Shown here: in pieces, positions 25,122 through 34,043 of the stretch
Layout of the letters: each line of letters starts with the position of its first letter
Numbering within the stretch: position 1 is the first letter of the stretch
The notes under the pieces: generated by a model
The model's input: the letters and a program-made list of their open reading frames with translations, nothing else
Database searches by the model: none
What the model was told of the DNA's origin: nothing
Assembly (NCBI GenBank): GCA_963780805.1
Contig: CAWADP010000017.1
Coordinates: 19,017-83,016 of the forward strand
DNA length: 64,000 bases
DNA from: JASHVB01 sp963780805
Lineage (GTDB): Bacteria; Pseudomonadota; Alphaproteobacteria; Acetobacterales; Acetobacteraceae
Direction of reading: 5' to 3'
Translations under genes and position numbers: made by a program

Positions 25122-26921
25122 ATGGCCAACTCGCGAAAGACGTTCGTGCTGATCTACAACGATCAGTGGGGCCGCGTTCGATCGCATTCCTCGAATCGAG
25201 CTACCGGCTTGCGTCCGCGGAAGTTCACGCCGCTTCACGAATTTCTCGGGCTGGATGAGGAAGAATTTTCTTCACTCAGATATGGCGGTTCAGAGCACCC
25301 GATTTGGAGCCCTCGCCCGATATTCGCCAATGCCACCTTCCTGACCACGGCGGCGGTGATGACAATTCTCGACCGTCACAGAATTCCAACCCACGCCTAT
25401 GGGGAGAGCAGCCTGCTCGACGATCGGGTGCAGCTCGATGGGCTTACTTCAGAGAACGTCGTTGCCGTTGGTATTTCAACCACGTTCATCTTCGATGACA
25501 AGTCACTGGATTTCCTGGTACGTAGGGCCAAACAGCTCATACCCGGCGTGCCGGTCATCGTTGGTGGGGCGGGGATCACGCTCAATCCGGACTGGTTTGA
25601 GGCAACGGACGCCGATTTCTGTATCGTGGGGGACGCCGAGTTTGCTCTTCCAGAGCTCCTGAACCGTCTGGAAGCCGGCCACGACTTCACAGATATACCG
25701 AATCTTACGTGGCGCGTTCGATCTTCAATTCCCGTGTCCGATGCCAGGTCTGATGCCAGTCATGCGGTTCGACGAAACCCACGGGACAACAGCATTAAGC
25801 TTGACGCAATTCCCACGCCTCGGTGGGATTTGACGACCGAGGATGGCGAATGGCCCGAGAGCATTTTTTACGAATCCCTGCGCGGATGCCCATTCAAATG
25901 CAAGTTCTGCAGCTACCCGCAGCAATCGCCGGTCTGGCGCGTGAAGAGTGCGGAGCGAATGGCGGAGGAATTTGCGTATTATGCGTCGCACGGCGTGCGC
26001 TACATCATGTGCCTTGATTCAACGATGCTTACGCCCATCGCGCGTATGCGTAAATTCACCCAGCTTCTCATCGAGCTTAATGCTCCGATTTTGTGGGGCT
26101 GCTGGGCGCATCCGAGCCAAGTTCAAGATCCTGAACTCTGCCACATGTTGTATCGGTCAGGATGCAGGGTGGTATCAATGGGCATCGAATCCGGAAGCGA
26201 ACAAATTCTTGATAATATGGCTAAACATATCTCTACGCAAAAAGCAGTTCGTGCCATTGACAATCTAAGGCAGGCGGGGCTGTATGTCCACGCGAACTAT
26301 ATCATCGGCTTTCCCGGTGAGACGCAGGAGACAGCCAGGGAAACCATCAATTTCATGAAACGCACGCAGGCCGATTCATACACCCTGCAGGCGTTCCAGG
26401 TGCGCGATAAGCTGATTCCGATCCTGGCGGAGGCCGCATCCTATCAGCTTAGCATTCATATGGACGAAGAAGGAAATTACCAAGGGTGGACACACGCGGA
26501 GATGAATAGCGAGGAAGCCGAGCAACTGGTCAGAAACGCACAACGGGAGTTGATTGCTTCCTGCCCGAGCGTCATTTCATTTGCCATGCTCGCCTCTGGC
26601 ACCCATTATGCTCCCGGGCTTAGCGAAGATACCAGCGATATTGCCTATCGCCGGAGCGCGATTACTCCAATTGTAAAAGAGTATGAACAATTCCTCTTCG
26701 CAACACCCAGTTTTGGACTGATGGGAAACGGTCATAAATCCTATAAGGTCGCGAACAAGCATCGGCAGATTGGCCGAGGCCTGTTAAGGGAAGAGCTATC
26801 GCGTGGCCGAATTATCTCCGGCGCCACACACCAGCGTGTCCAGGCGCGGTCCACGATGGCGGGGAAATCGATAGCGCCTGGGGATTCCGCCAGCAAAGCG
26901 GTTTTTCGACACACCGATTAG
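25122..26921 (+). CDS. B12-binding-type radical SAM protein
   Basis: A 599-residue protein. Residues about 55-225 form an N-terminal Rossmann-like cobalamin-binding-type domain (NVVAVGISTTFIFDDKSLDF, GVPVIVGGAGITLNPDWFEA), although the base-off D-x-H-x-x-G motif is not evident. The radical SAM core follows with C256-x3-C260-x2-C263 (GCPFKCKFCSY) that holds the 4Fe-4S cluster, then GIESGSEQILDNMAKHISTQ and YIIGFPGETQETA, typical for this class. Such enzymes methylate unactivated carbons or rearrange amino acid side chains. Start 25122 has GGGGGAAG five bases upstream; further upstream ATGs lack a site. Base composition is visibly lower in GC than in neighbouring genes, with AT-rich codons (AAT, ATA, GAT), suggesting acquisition. 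It ends inside the first unit of a 15-bp duplication. Confidence 0.8.
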   Translation: MANSRKTFVLIYNDQWGRVRSHSSNRATGLRPRKFTPLHEFLGLDEEEFSSLRYGGSEHPIWSPRPIFANATFLTTAAVMTILDRHRIPTHAYGESSLLDDRVQLDGLTSENVVAVGISTTFIFDDKSLDFLVRRAKQLIPGVPVIVGGAGITLNPDWFEATDADFCIVGDAEFALPELLNRLEAGHDFTDIPNLTWRVRSSIPVSDARSDASHAVRRNPRDNSIKLDAIPTPRWDLTTEDGEWPESIFYESLRGCPFKCKFCSYPQQSPVWRVKSAERMAEEFAYYASHGVRYIMCLDSTMLTPIARMRKFTQLLIELNAPILWGCWAHPSQVQDPELCHMLYRSGCRVVSMGIESGSEQILDNMAKHISTQKAVRAIDNLRQAGLYVHANYIIGFPGETQETARETINFMKRTQADSYTLQAFQVRDKLIPILAEAASYQLSIHMDEEGNYQGWTHAEMNSEEAEQLVRNAQRELIASCPSVISFAMLASGTHYAPGLSEDTSDIAYRRSAITPIVKEYEQFLFATPSFGLMGNGHKSYKVANKHRQIGRGLLREELSRGRIISGATHQRVQARSTMAGKSIAPGDSASKAVFRHTD

Positions 26922-26947
26922 TCTGGCTCGAGTTAGTCTGGCTCGAG
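26918..26947. repeat. 15-bp perfect duplication at the radical SAM stop codon
   Basis: TTAGTCTGGCTCGAG at 26918-26932 includes the TAG stop of the radical SAM gene and is repeated exactly at 26933-26947. Confidence 0.9.
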
Positions 26948-27097
26948 ACGGCTTTGCGGACCGAATGCACTAACTTCTTCGTCCGTTGCCGCACCACCCC
27001 TTGGCGCGCGGCCATTTCCTGGCCGGGGCTTCGTGTGTTCTGCTGAGGTGCATGGGGCCGCCGCCCCTTGTCAGTGCCCGCCGCGAACAGGTCGAGG

Positions 27098-28595
27098 TCA
27101 GCCGCGGGCAAACAACGCCGCGCCACTGCCGGCGATACGGCCGAAGGTGACCCCGGCCACCAGTCCCGTGCCGCTGCCGTAATTATGATAATAAAGGCCA
27201 CCGACGATCTCCCCGGCGGCGAACAGTCCGGCAATCGGCGTGCCGCAGGTGTCTTCGACCTGCGCGGCGGTGGACACCTTGAGGCCGCCGAAAGTGAACG
27301 TCACGCCCGCCGTCACGCCGTAAGCATGATATGGCGGCGTATCCAGCTTCTGCGCCCAATTGGTCTTGTCCACGGTGAGGCCAAACGTGCGCAGCCCGTC
27401 ATGGATGTTCGGGTTGAACGCCACGTCCGGCCGCGGCGCATCGTTATAGGCGTGCAGCGTCGCCAGCACCGCCTGCGGATCGACCCCCGTCAGCTTGGGC
27501 GCCAGCACCTCCAGCGTATTCGCGGTCTCCTTGGTGATGCGGGCGATGCGATACTCCTCGCGCAGCAGGTGGTTGATCTTCGAGTCGAAGATCTGCCAGC
27601 CGAACAAGCCGGGCTGCTTCATCACCTCATGGCCGTACTTGGCGTAGGTGTAGGAATGGAAGTCGGCACCTTCATCCAGGAACCGCTCCCCCCGCGCGTT
27701 CACCAGCACGCCGAACGGATAGTTGTGCTTCTGGAACCGGTCGCCGATGGTCAGATCGCCGAACGGCGGGGCGTTCATGTCCCACTGCACCGCATGTGCG
27801 CCGGACCAATGTCCGGCGACCGCGGCGCCAATGTCGATCGCCATGCGGTGGCCGTAGCCCTGGTTGAAGCGGGTGCCGCGCACCTTGGCCAGGTCCCAGT
27901 TTGGTCCCAGGTAGCGTGCCCGCATCTCGGCGTTGGATTCGAAGCCGCCGCAGGCCAGCACCACCGACTTCGCGCGCAGATCGAAGCCGCGGCCGTCGGT
28001 GGCGCACGCGCACGCCCTGGATGCGCGCATCGTCGTGCAGCAGCGCATAGGCGGTGGTGTCGTACAGCACCGGCACGCCGGCCTTCTCCAGCGCCGCGTG
28101 CAGCGTCGGCACGAGTTGCGCGCCCCCGCCCAGCAGGTGGCACGCCAGCCCGCCCCAGAACTTGAATTTCCCCCCGACGTTGAACGCCTGCCGCCCGAGC
28201 GCCGGCTGGAACCGCACGCCATGCTGGCGCAGCCACAGCGCCGAGGCGTAGCTGTTGGAGATCAGCACCTCGGTCAGGTCCGGATCGCAGCGGTATTCGG
28301 TCAGCCGGCCCATATCGTCGAAATACTGGCCCTCGGTGTAGGTGCCGAAATCGATAGTCGAAAGGTCCAGGTCCTTGATGTCCGGCGCCAGCGCGAGGAG
28401 GTCGTCCACGCCGGCGTAGACGAAACGAAACGCTCCCCCGGTAAAGGCCGAGTTGCCGCCGCGTGCTTCCTGTGGCGCGGTTTCCAGCATCGCCACCGAG
28501 GCACCCGCCTCATGCGCCGCCAGCGCCGCGTTGGCCGCCGCGTTGCCCGCGCCGATCACGAGCACGTCCACTTGCGTATAGGTCGTTGGAGTCAT
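27098..28595 (-). CDS. tcuA: FAD-dependent tricarballylate dehydrogenase-like flavoprotein (frameshifted)
   Basis: Joined across one frameshift the product has about 498 residues and belongs to the fumarate reductase/succinate dehydrogenase flavoprotein family, nearest to TcuA, which oxidises tricarballylate to cis-aconitate. The FAD motif VDVLVIGAGNAAANAALAAH, RGGNSAFTGGAFRF, then FGVLVNARGERFLDEG and the final AGEIVGGLYYHNYGSGTGLV are all characteristic. At 28000-28012 the frame changes: the run GTGCGCGTGCGCC needs one base fewer (or two more) to read VRVRATDGRGFDLRAKS. Both halves are otherwise undamaged, so the lesion is recent or a sequence error. Start ATG 28595 (MTPTTYTQVDVL). The usual partner tcuB is not adjacent. 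Confidence 0.75.
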
Positions 28596-28692
28596 GGCGC
28601 TGGATCCTGGCGAAACGAGCATCAGGACCGTGTGGGCCGCGCTGCCGCCTGTCAATCGTTGGACCGGGGGAATGCTGGTGTTCGACAGCAAG

Positions 28693-28777
28693 TGTCATTG
28701 CGGAGCGCAGCGAAGCAATCTCCCGCCAGCGACTTGCGTACTCTCCGGGAGATTGCTTCGCTGCGCTCGCAATGACA
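28693..28777. repeat. Dispersed palindromic element (copy of the 8476 type)
   Basis: Arms at about 28693-28725 and 28746-28777 are reverse complements apart from one inserted base, with a loop of about 20 bases. The arm contains GCAGCGAAGCAATCTCCCG, nearly identical to the element at 8476. Several GCAATGACAGA repeats trail the right arm. Confidence 0.9.
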
Positions 28778-28829
28778 GATGGACGCAATGACAGACGTTC
28801 GCGATGGCAGAACCCTGGCAAGCAACCAA

Positions 28830-28865
28830 GGCTCCCCCTCCCCCTGGCCAAGGGGAGGGGGTGTT
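28830..28865. repeat. C-run/G-run hairpin element
   Basis: CCCCCTCCCCCTGGCCAAGG followed by GGAGGGGGTG forms a strong hairpin. Related C-run/G-run pairs occur at 35990-36084, 37570-37605 and 57447-57470, all between genes, so this is a second dispersed family. Confidence 0.75.
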
Positions 28866-29023
28866 CTTCCCCTCTCCGATCGGCGTTTCATTCAACTCGG
28901 GTTGGCCGCCAGACCGGTGGTCAACTCGCGATGACAGATGTGCGCAATGACAGATGCTCGCGATAACGGCCTCGCCGCCAGCATTGCAGCGTCATGACAC
29001 AACACTGGCCGGTCGGCGCCGCA

Positions 29024-29407
29024 CTAGCTGGACGGCGTCGCGGGTTCGAAATCCGACGGCGCAAAGAAGCGGCGCAATTCGATTTCGCCGTGGCCGCTGC
29101 CGAACGCCGGATCGGGCGCCCGCATGGCCCACTCGAGCGCTTCCTCCGCCGATTTCACGTCGATGATCCAATAGCCCGAAACGATCTGCCCCCCGCCGTC
29201 GAACGGGCCGTTGGTAAGGATGCGCTCGCCGCCGGCGAACCGGATGCGGGCGCCACGGGACGTGGGGTGCAGGCCCGCCAGGTCTACCAGCACGCCGGCC
29301 TTGGACAGTTGGTCGTTGTAGGCTCCCATTTCCGCGATCTGTGCCGGAGTGGGCATGGTGCCGGCTTCACTCGCCGGCGTAGCTTTCACCATCATCATGA
29401 AGCGCAT
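29024..29407 (-). CDS. YciI-family (DGPF domain) protein
   Basis: A 127-residue protein with the ferredoxin-like YciI fold: MRFMMMVKATPASEAGTMPT at the start, GERILTNGPFDGGGQIVSGY containing the DGPF-type motif, and the SAEEALEWAMRAPDP helix near the end. Members are found beside ECF sigma factors or as stand-alone proteins with unknown activity; no sigma factor is adjacent. Start ATG 29407 has AAGGAGA eight bases upstream, which excludes the longer upstream extension. Confidence 0.85.
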   Translation of the reverse strand: MRFMMMVKATPASEAGTMPTPAQIAEMGAYNDQLSKAGVLVDLAGLHPTSRGARIRFAGGERILTNGPFDGGGQIVSGYWIIDVKSAEEALEWAMRAPDPAFGSGHGEIELRRFFAPSDFEPATPSS

Positions 29408-29722
29408 GGCTGTCTCCTTCGGTCGGGTTCGCGCGCAGGCTCGTTTGACCCCGCTGCATGAAACGACGCACGACGAGGCTTGGCACCGACAGCGTCGACG
29501 CAATCTTTTCGTCTGCCAGGGTACACTCACTTTACGTCTGCCATTATACGTCTGCCAGGCTACAGTCACCCCGCCAAGGCCGACCGCCCGCGTGCGATGC
29601 GGAGGAACGCGCCCGTGGTCACGCACCCCGGATTCGGCAACGGTCAAATCTCGGCACTTGACGGCGGCATCGCGAGGCAGCCCACATTGGGCGATCCGGG
29701 ACGGGTATAAGGAACCGCGACA
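29408..29722. other. Intergenic region with short direct repeats
   Basis: No gene is supported. CGTCTGCCA occurs three times between 29510 and 29560, twice as part of a longer copy (CGTCTGCCAGGNTACANTCAC). It separates divergent transcription units. Confidence 0.5.
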
Positions 29723-30697
29723 ATGTCCTCACGTATCAACCGCGCGATCGAACTGCGGTCGCAGGACCAGGCGATCTACTATGTCGGCCCGCACAGCGGC
29801 CATGTGCTGACCTATGCGCAGGGCAAGGACGATGCCGGCACCTGGGCGGACTACATCAACGTCGGCATGGAGCATGGCTGCTTCGACGTGACCGGCCTCG
29901 CCGAGTACATGCGCGGCCTGGCTGATGGCGGCCCGACCCGTTCCGACCACCGCACGCCCACGGTGATCGTGGAGGCACCGGTGAACGGCATCAACGCCAA
30001 CCACGTCCGCTTCAACGCCTGGCAGTTCCGCCAGATCCTCGGCCGCGGCGTGCACGGCATCCTGCTCTGCCAGGCGGAAAACGCCGACGCCACCCGCGCG
30101 TTCGTCGAATCCTGCCGCTACCCGCATCACCAGCAAGGCGTCGATCCGGCGATTCCCTCGGCCCTGGACCGCATGCGCGGCGCTACCGGCGGCACCCACG
30201 GGGGCACTTACGGCGGCACCTCCCGGGACGGCCGCCTGCTGCTCGGCGTCGGCACCCGCGGCCGAGGTTCCGAATCCACCGCCGCCGCCATCTGGGGCCT
30301 GCCGCAGCCGGACTACATGCGCCGCTGCGATCCCTGGCCGCTGAATCCCGAAGGCGAGCTATTGCTCGGCGTGAAGTTGGAAAGCCCCGAGGGCATCGCC
30401 AACTGCGAATCGATCTGCGCCGTCCCAGGCCTCGGCTTCGCGGAAATGGGACCGGGCGATTTGGGGCTGTCGCTCGGCTACACCACGCTGCGGCGCGATC
30501 CCTATCCGCCCGAGATGCAGGAGGCGCGCGACCGCGTGCTCGCCGCGTGCAAGAAGAACGGCATCGCCTTCCTGGAAGGGGGCACGGCTGCCAACATCAT
30601 CCAGCGGCTGAACGACGGCGTGCGGGTGATCGCCGATCACAACGAGGAATCCGCCCGCCTCGGCCGTGCCCACCAGAAGCGGACGATGGCGGTCTAG
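29723..30697 (+). CDS. HpcH/HpaI-family aldolase
   Basis: A 324-residue TIM-barrel metal-dependent class II aldolase/citrate lyase-like protein. VIVEAPVNGINANHVRFNAW, GVHGILLCQAENADATRAFV and the strongly conserved LESPEGIANCESICAVPGLG with FAEMGPGDLGLSLGY match the family, in which Glu and Asp of the latter segments bind the divalent metal. Such enzymes cleave 2-keto-3-deoxy acids to pyruvate and an aldehyde. A small 12-bp tandem array inserts Gly-Gly-Thr triplets around residues 156-167 (30188-30223), in a loop. It is followed without a gap by lspA (stop TAG then GTG), an unusual pairing. Confidence 0.8.
   Translation: MSSRINRAIELRSQDQAIYYVGPHSGHVLTYAQGKDDAGTWADYINVGMEHGCFDVTGLAEYMRGLADGGPTRSDHRTPTVIVEAPVNGINANHVRFNAWQFRQILGRGVHGILLCQAENADATRAFVESCRYPHHQQGVDPAIPSALDRMRGATGGTHGGTYGGTSRDGRLLLGVGTRGRGSESTAAAIWGLPQPDYMRRCDPWPLNPEGELLLGVKLESPEGIANCESICAVPGLGFAEMGPGDLGLSLGYTTLRRDPYPPEMQEARDRVLAACKKNGIAFLEGGTAANIIQRLNDGVRVIADHNEESARLGRAHQKRTMAV
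30188..30223. repeat. Three 12-bp units coding GGTH/GGTY/GGTS
   Basis: GGCGGCACCCAC, GGGGGCACTTAC and GGCGGCACCTCC follow each other in frame inside the aldolase gene. Confidence 0.85.
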
Positions 30698-31201
30698 GTG
30701 AGCCATCGCACGCGAGTTGGGCTGGGGCTGGGGCTTGCCGTCTTCGTTCTGGTGCTGGATCAGGTCAGCAAGGCGCTCGTGCTGGGGGCGCCGGTGCTGC
30801 AGGACGGCGGCTCGATCACCATCGTGCCCGGCATCCTGAACGTCGTGTTCACCTGGAACCTTGGCATCACGTTCGGCATGTTCCGCTACAGTTTCGCCTG
30901 GATCGTGGTGATCCCGGTCGCTCTTGCCGTCATCGCCGCGCTGCTGGTGTGGCTGATCAAGGCCGAGAATGTGCGCGTTTCCTGCGCGGTCGGCGCCATC
31001 CTTGGGGGTGCGATCGGCAACGTCACGGACCGGGTGCAGTACGGCAAGGTGGTGGACTTCCTGCATCTCCATCTCGGTGCGTTCGATCCGTTTCCCTACA
31101 TCTTCAATGTCGGTGATTCGGCGATCGTGCTCGGGGTGGCGACGCTGTTGCTCGACATGGCGCTTTCCGGCAGCAGGCAGGCCAATGCCGCCGGGAAATA
31201 A
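30698..31201 (+). CDS. lspA: Lipoprotein signal peptidase (signal peptidase II)
   Basis: A 167-residue inner-membrane aspartic peptidase with four hydrophobic helices, which removes signal peptides from prolipoproteins after lipidation. The conserved boxes are present: LDQVSKALVL, FTWNLGITFGMF, GGAIGNVTDRVQYGKVVDFL with one catalytic Asp, and FNVGDSAIVLGV with the second (usual form N-V-A-D-S). Translation begins with GTG at 30698 immediately after the aldolase stop, so it depends on that transcript. lspA is normally found with ileS or ribF; here it is with an aldolase. Confidence 0.9.
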   Translation: MSHRTRVGLGLGLAVFVLVLDQVSKALVLGAPVLQDGGSITIVPGILNVVFTWNLGITFGMFRYSFAWIVVIPVALAVIAALLVWLIKAENVRVSCAVGAILGGAIGNVTDRVQYGKVVDFLHLHLGAFDPFPYIFNVGDSAIVLGVATLLLDMALSGSRQANAAGK

Positions 31202-31320
31202 GCCTCGGGGAATAAATAAGCCTCGGGGAACAGGTCCTCGAAGGATAAGTCCCCATGGAGTGCATCCTCGGGGAATGCGTCCTCGGGAATGCGTCCTCGG
31301 GAATGCGTCCTCGGGGTATG
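31202..31320. repeat. Tandem array of about seven 14-15 bp units (TCCTCGGGAATGCG)
   Basis: Starting right at the lspA stop codon, units beginning with CCTCGGG recur: two AAATAAG-type copies, diverged copies, then three nearly identical TCCTCGGGAATGCG units at about 31265-31310. The array fills the whole gap up to the next gene's ribosome site. Confidence 0.85.
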
Positions 31321-31351
31321 ACTGTTAGAATCACGGCAAGGGGATGCACCC

Positions 31352-32738
31352 ATGACAGCCGCCGCTACCATCGCCGCCACCTTGGCCGAACGTATCGCCG
31401 CCGTGCGCTACGACGACCTGCCGCCGGAGGCGGTGCACTGGGCAAAGGTCGCGATCCTCGACACCATTGGCTGCACGCTGGCCGGCTCGACCGAGCCCTG
31501 CGCCCGCATCGTCGATCTCGTGACGACGGGAGGTGCATCCGCCGGCCCGTGCCTGATCTTCGGCACCAACCGCCGGACCGCAGCGCTGGACGCGGCGCTG
31601 ATCAACGGCACCGCGGCGCACGCGTTGGACTATGACGATGTCAGCAACACGCTGGGCGGTCATCCGTCGGCGCCCATCGTTCCGGCGCTGTTTGCGCTGG
31701 CCGAAACGCGTAACGCCGGCGGCCAGGCGTTCATCACCGCCTTCGTCACCGGCTTCGAAACCGAGACCCGCATCGCCCGCGGTGTGAATTTTCATCATTA
31801 CGAAAAGGGCTGGCACCCGACCGCGACGCTCGGCGTGTTCGGTGCCACCGCGGCGTGCTGCCACCTGCTCGGCCTGCCCGCGGACCGGACTGCCGTGGCG
31901 CTCGGGCTGGCGGCGTCGTTCGCCTCCGGCGTGAAGGCGAATTTCGGTACCATGACGAAGCCGCTGCATGTCGGGCATTGCTCGCGCAACGGTCTGCTGG
32001 CCGCGTTGCTGGCGGCCGACGGCTTCACCGCCAATCCCGGCGCGTTCGAGCACAAGCAGGGCTTTCTGCAGGTGTTCAACGGGGCAGGGAATTTCGATGC
32101 CGACGCGATCACGCACGGCTGGGGCGATCCCTGGGACATCGAGCAGCCGGGTGTCGGCATCAAGCAGTACCCGTGCTGCGGCAGCACGCATCCGGCGGTG
32201 GATGCGATGCTGATGCTGGTGCGCGCGCATGATTTGACTCCGGCGATGGTGGAACGGGTGGATTCCTGGACCCATCCGCGCCGCCTGGCACACACCAACC
32301 GGCCGGCGCCGAACAGTGATCTGGATGCGAAATTCAGCGTGCAGTACCTGCCTGGCGCGCGCGCTGACGAACCGTGCGGTGAAACTGGAGCACTTCGTCG
32401 GCGACACTTACCGCGATCCGGACGTCCAGGCGCTGCTGCCGCGCATCCACGCGGCGCCGCACCCCGAGATGCGCATGGACAACAGCGGCGAACATTTCGG
32501 CGCCGAGGTGCGGGTCACGTTGACCGACGGCCGCGTGTTGGCGCAGCGCGTCCGGCAGGCGATCGGGCGCGGCGTGGCCAATCCGCTGCCGGCGGAATTG
32601 CTGGAGGCGAAGTTCCTCGATTGTGCGTCGCGTGTGCTACCGGAGGCGAAGGCGCAGCGGTTGCTGACGTTGCTGCGGGGACTGGAGGAGGTCGATGACC
32701 TGTCCCTCGATGTTGGAGACAGGCTGGCAGCGGGTTGA
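31352..32738 (+). CDS. MmgE/PrpD-family protein (frameshifted)
   Basis: Joined across one frameshift the product has about 461 residues and belongs to the MmgE/PrpD family, which includes 2-methylcitrate dehydratase and cis-aconitate decarboxylase. HWAKVAILDTIGCTLAGSTE, INGTAAHALDYDDVSNTLGG, HPTATLGVFGATAACCHLLG and NFGTMTKPLHVGHCSRNGLL are family blocks; the C-terminal lid domain contains NRAVKLEHFVGDTYRDPDVQ. At 32345-32355 an extra C (TACCTGCCTGG where TACTGCCTGG is expected) moves the frame; correction reads SVQYCLARALTNRAV. The frame then closes at 32738. Probably intact in the real genome. Substrate unknown; the region's other acid-metabolising genes (TcuA-like, aldolase) suggest organic acid catabolism. 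Confidence 0.8.
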
Positions 32739-32810
32739 TCTTCTATTGCACTGCTTGTGCGAGACTGCCTGGCACGGTGGGGGCGGCAATTCCAGTGATG
32801 GTGGATAAAC

Positions 32811-33899
32811 TCATTTCCACGTCAGCCGGAACACCCGCATCCAATTGTCGAAGGCGATCTTCCGCACCGCGGTCTCGCCGAAGCCGTGCATCCGCAAGGC
32901 CTCGATCAAATGCTGCAGGCGGCTGGCGTCCCCCACCGGGCGCGGCATCACCGCGCCGTCGAAATCCGAACCGAGCGCGATATGGTCCTCGCCCAACCGG
33001 TCCACCAGATAGGCGAGATGCGACACCACCGTCTCCATCGATGTGTCGGCATCGAGATGCGCATCCGGGCGCAGGTCGTTCACGCAGAGATTGAACCCCA
33101 CCACGCCATCGGTTTCCCGCACCGCGTCCAGCTGCCGGTCCGTGAGATTGCGCGTGGACGCACAGACCGCGTGGGCGCAGGCATGGGTGGCAACCAGTGG
33201 CGCGGCGGTGATCGCCGCTACGTCCCAGAAGCCGCGCTCGTTCAGGTGCGACAGGTCGATCATGATGCCCAGCCGGTTGCAGGCACGCACAAGGTCCTTG
33301 CCAGCGTCGGTCAGGCCCGGGCCGGTATCGGGCGAGCGCGGATAGGCGAACGGCACGCCGTGGCCGAAGATGTTGGGGCGGCTCCAGACCAGCCCCAGCG
33401 AGCGCAAGCCGGCGGCGTGCAGGCGATGCAGCCCGGCGAGATCGGGGTCGATCGCATCGGCGCCCTCCATGTGCAGCACGATGGCAAAGGCGTTGTCGCG
33501 GCGCGCGGCATCGATCGCGGCTACGCTGGTGGCGAAGCGGATTTGCCCGGCCGATCTGGCCACCAGCGCGGTCAGCGCGGCGCGTTGCGCTTCGATGCGC
33601 TCGCTAGCGAAGGCGGGATCGAGCGGGTCCGCCAACCGCACTTCGTAGCCGTCGCTGGTGCGGGTGAAATCGTCCTTCGGGGGATGTTCGGGTTTTGCGA
33701 ACAGGGCGAAGAGGCCGCCGGCCATGCCGCCTTCGCGGGCACGCGGAAGATCGAGATGGCCTTCCTCCGATCGCGCTAGGAAGTCGCGGCCGCCGGGGCG
33801 ATACTCGGCGATGTGCTGGACAGCGTCGTTGTGGCCGTCGAAGGCCGGGACCGGGGTCGGTACCGGGATTGGGATTGGGATCGGAACGGTGGCGGGCAT
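32811..33899 (-). CDS. Membrane dipeptidase (peptidase family M19)
   Basis: A 362-residue renal-dipeptidase-type zinc enzyme. Metal ligands are visible in FDGHNDAVQ (His-x-Asp), in the acidic VLHMEGADAIDPDL segment, and in ATHACAHAVCASTRNLTDRQ; LGSDFDGAV closes the active site. M19 enzymes hydrolyse dipeptides, often with a D-residue, and are common in catabolic clusters. The frame extends to 33965, but the ATG at 33899 is preferred; the following 18 residues are a Pro-Ile/Val/Thr repeat (PIPIPIPVPTPVP) produced by 6-bp repeats and take the place of a signal peptide. It is convergent with the MmgE/PrpD gene. Confidence 0.85.
   Translation of the reverse strand: MPATVPIPIPIPVPTPVPAFDGHNDAVQHIAEYRPGGRDFLARSEEGHLDLPRAREGGMAGGLFALFAKPEHPPKDDFTRTSDGYEVRLADPLDPAFASERIEAQRAALTALVARSAGQIRFATSVAAIDAARRDNAFAIVLHMEGADAIDPDLAGLHRLHAAGLRSLGLVWSRPNIFGHGVPFAYPRSPDTGPGLTDAGKDLVRACNRLGIMIDLSHLNERGFWDVAAITAAPLVATHACAHAVCASTRNLTDRQLDAVRETDGVVGFNLCVNDLRPDAHLDADTSMETVVSHLAYLVDRLGEDHIALGSDFDGAVMPRPVGDASRLQHLIEALRMHGFGETAVRKIAFDNWMRVFRLTWK
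33846..33887. repeat. Six-bp tandem repeats at the dipeptidase N-terminus
   Basis: Units of the form GGGATT/GGGATC/GGGGTC follow each other about seven times; on the minus strand they read alternating Pro and Ile/Val/Thr codons. Confidence 0.8.
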
Positions 33900-34043
33900 C
33901 GTCTCTAACCCGTCATGGCCGCGCTTGACCCGGCCATCTACGCACGCTGATCGGGCGGGCATCAATCATCGGGGCCCGATCGTCACTGGGTAGGTGGCCG
34001 GGTCAAGCCAAGGCTTGGCCCGGCCATGACGCAGGAAGAGAAA

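Larger units (their letters stand above)
28596..29023. other. Intergenic region rich in dispersed repeats
   Basis: No gene is seen. It holds the hairpin element at 28693-28777, a C/G-rich hairpin at 28830-28865 and scattered CGCAATGACAGA-type half copies to about 28970. Confidence 0.7.

Noticed and set aside
24803..25258. Additional gene between the peptide and the radical SAM gene
   Set aside because: The frame overlaps the radical SAM start by 137 bases, has no ribosome site and no resemblance to any family.
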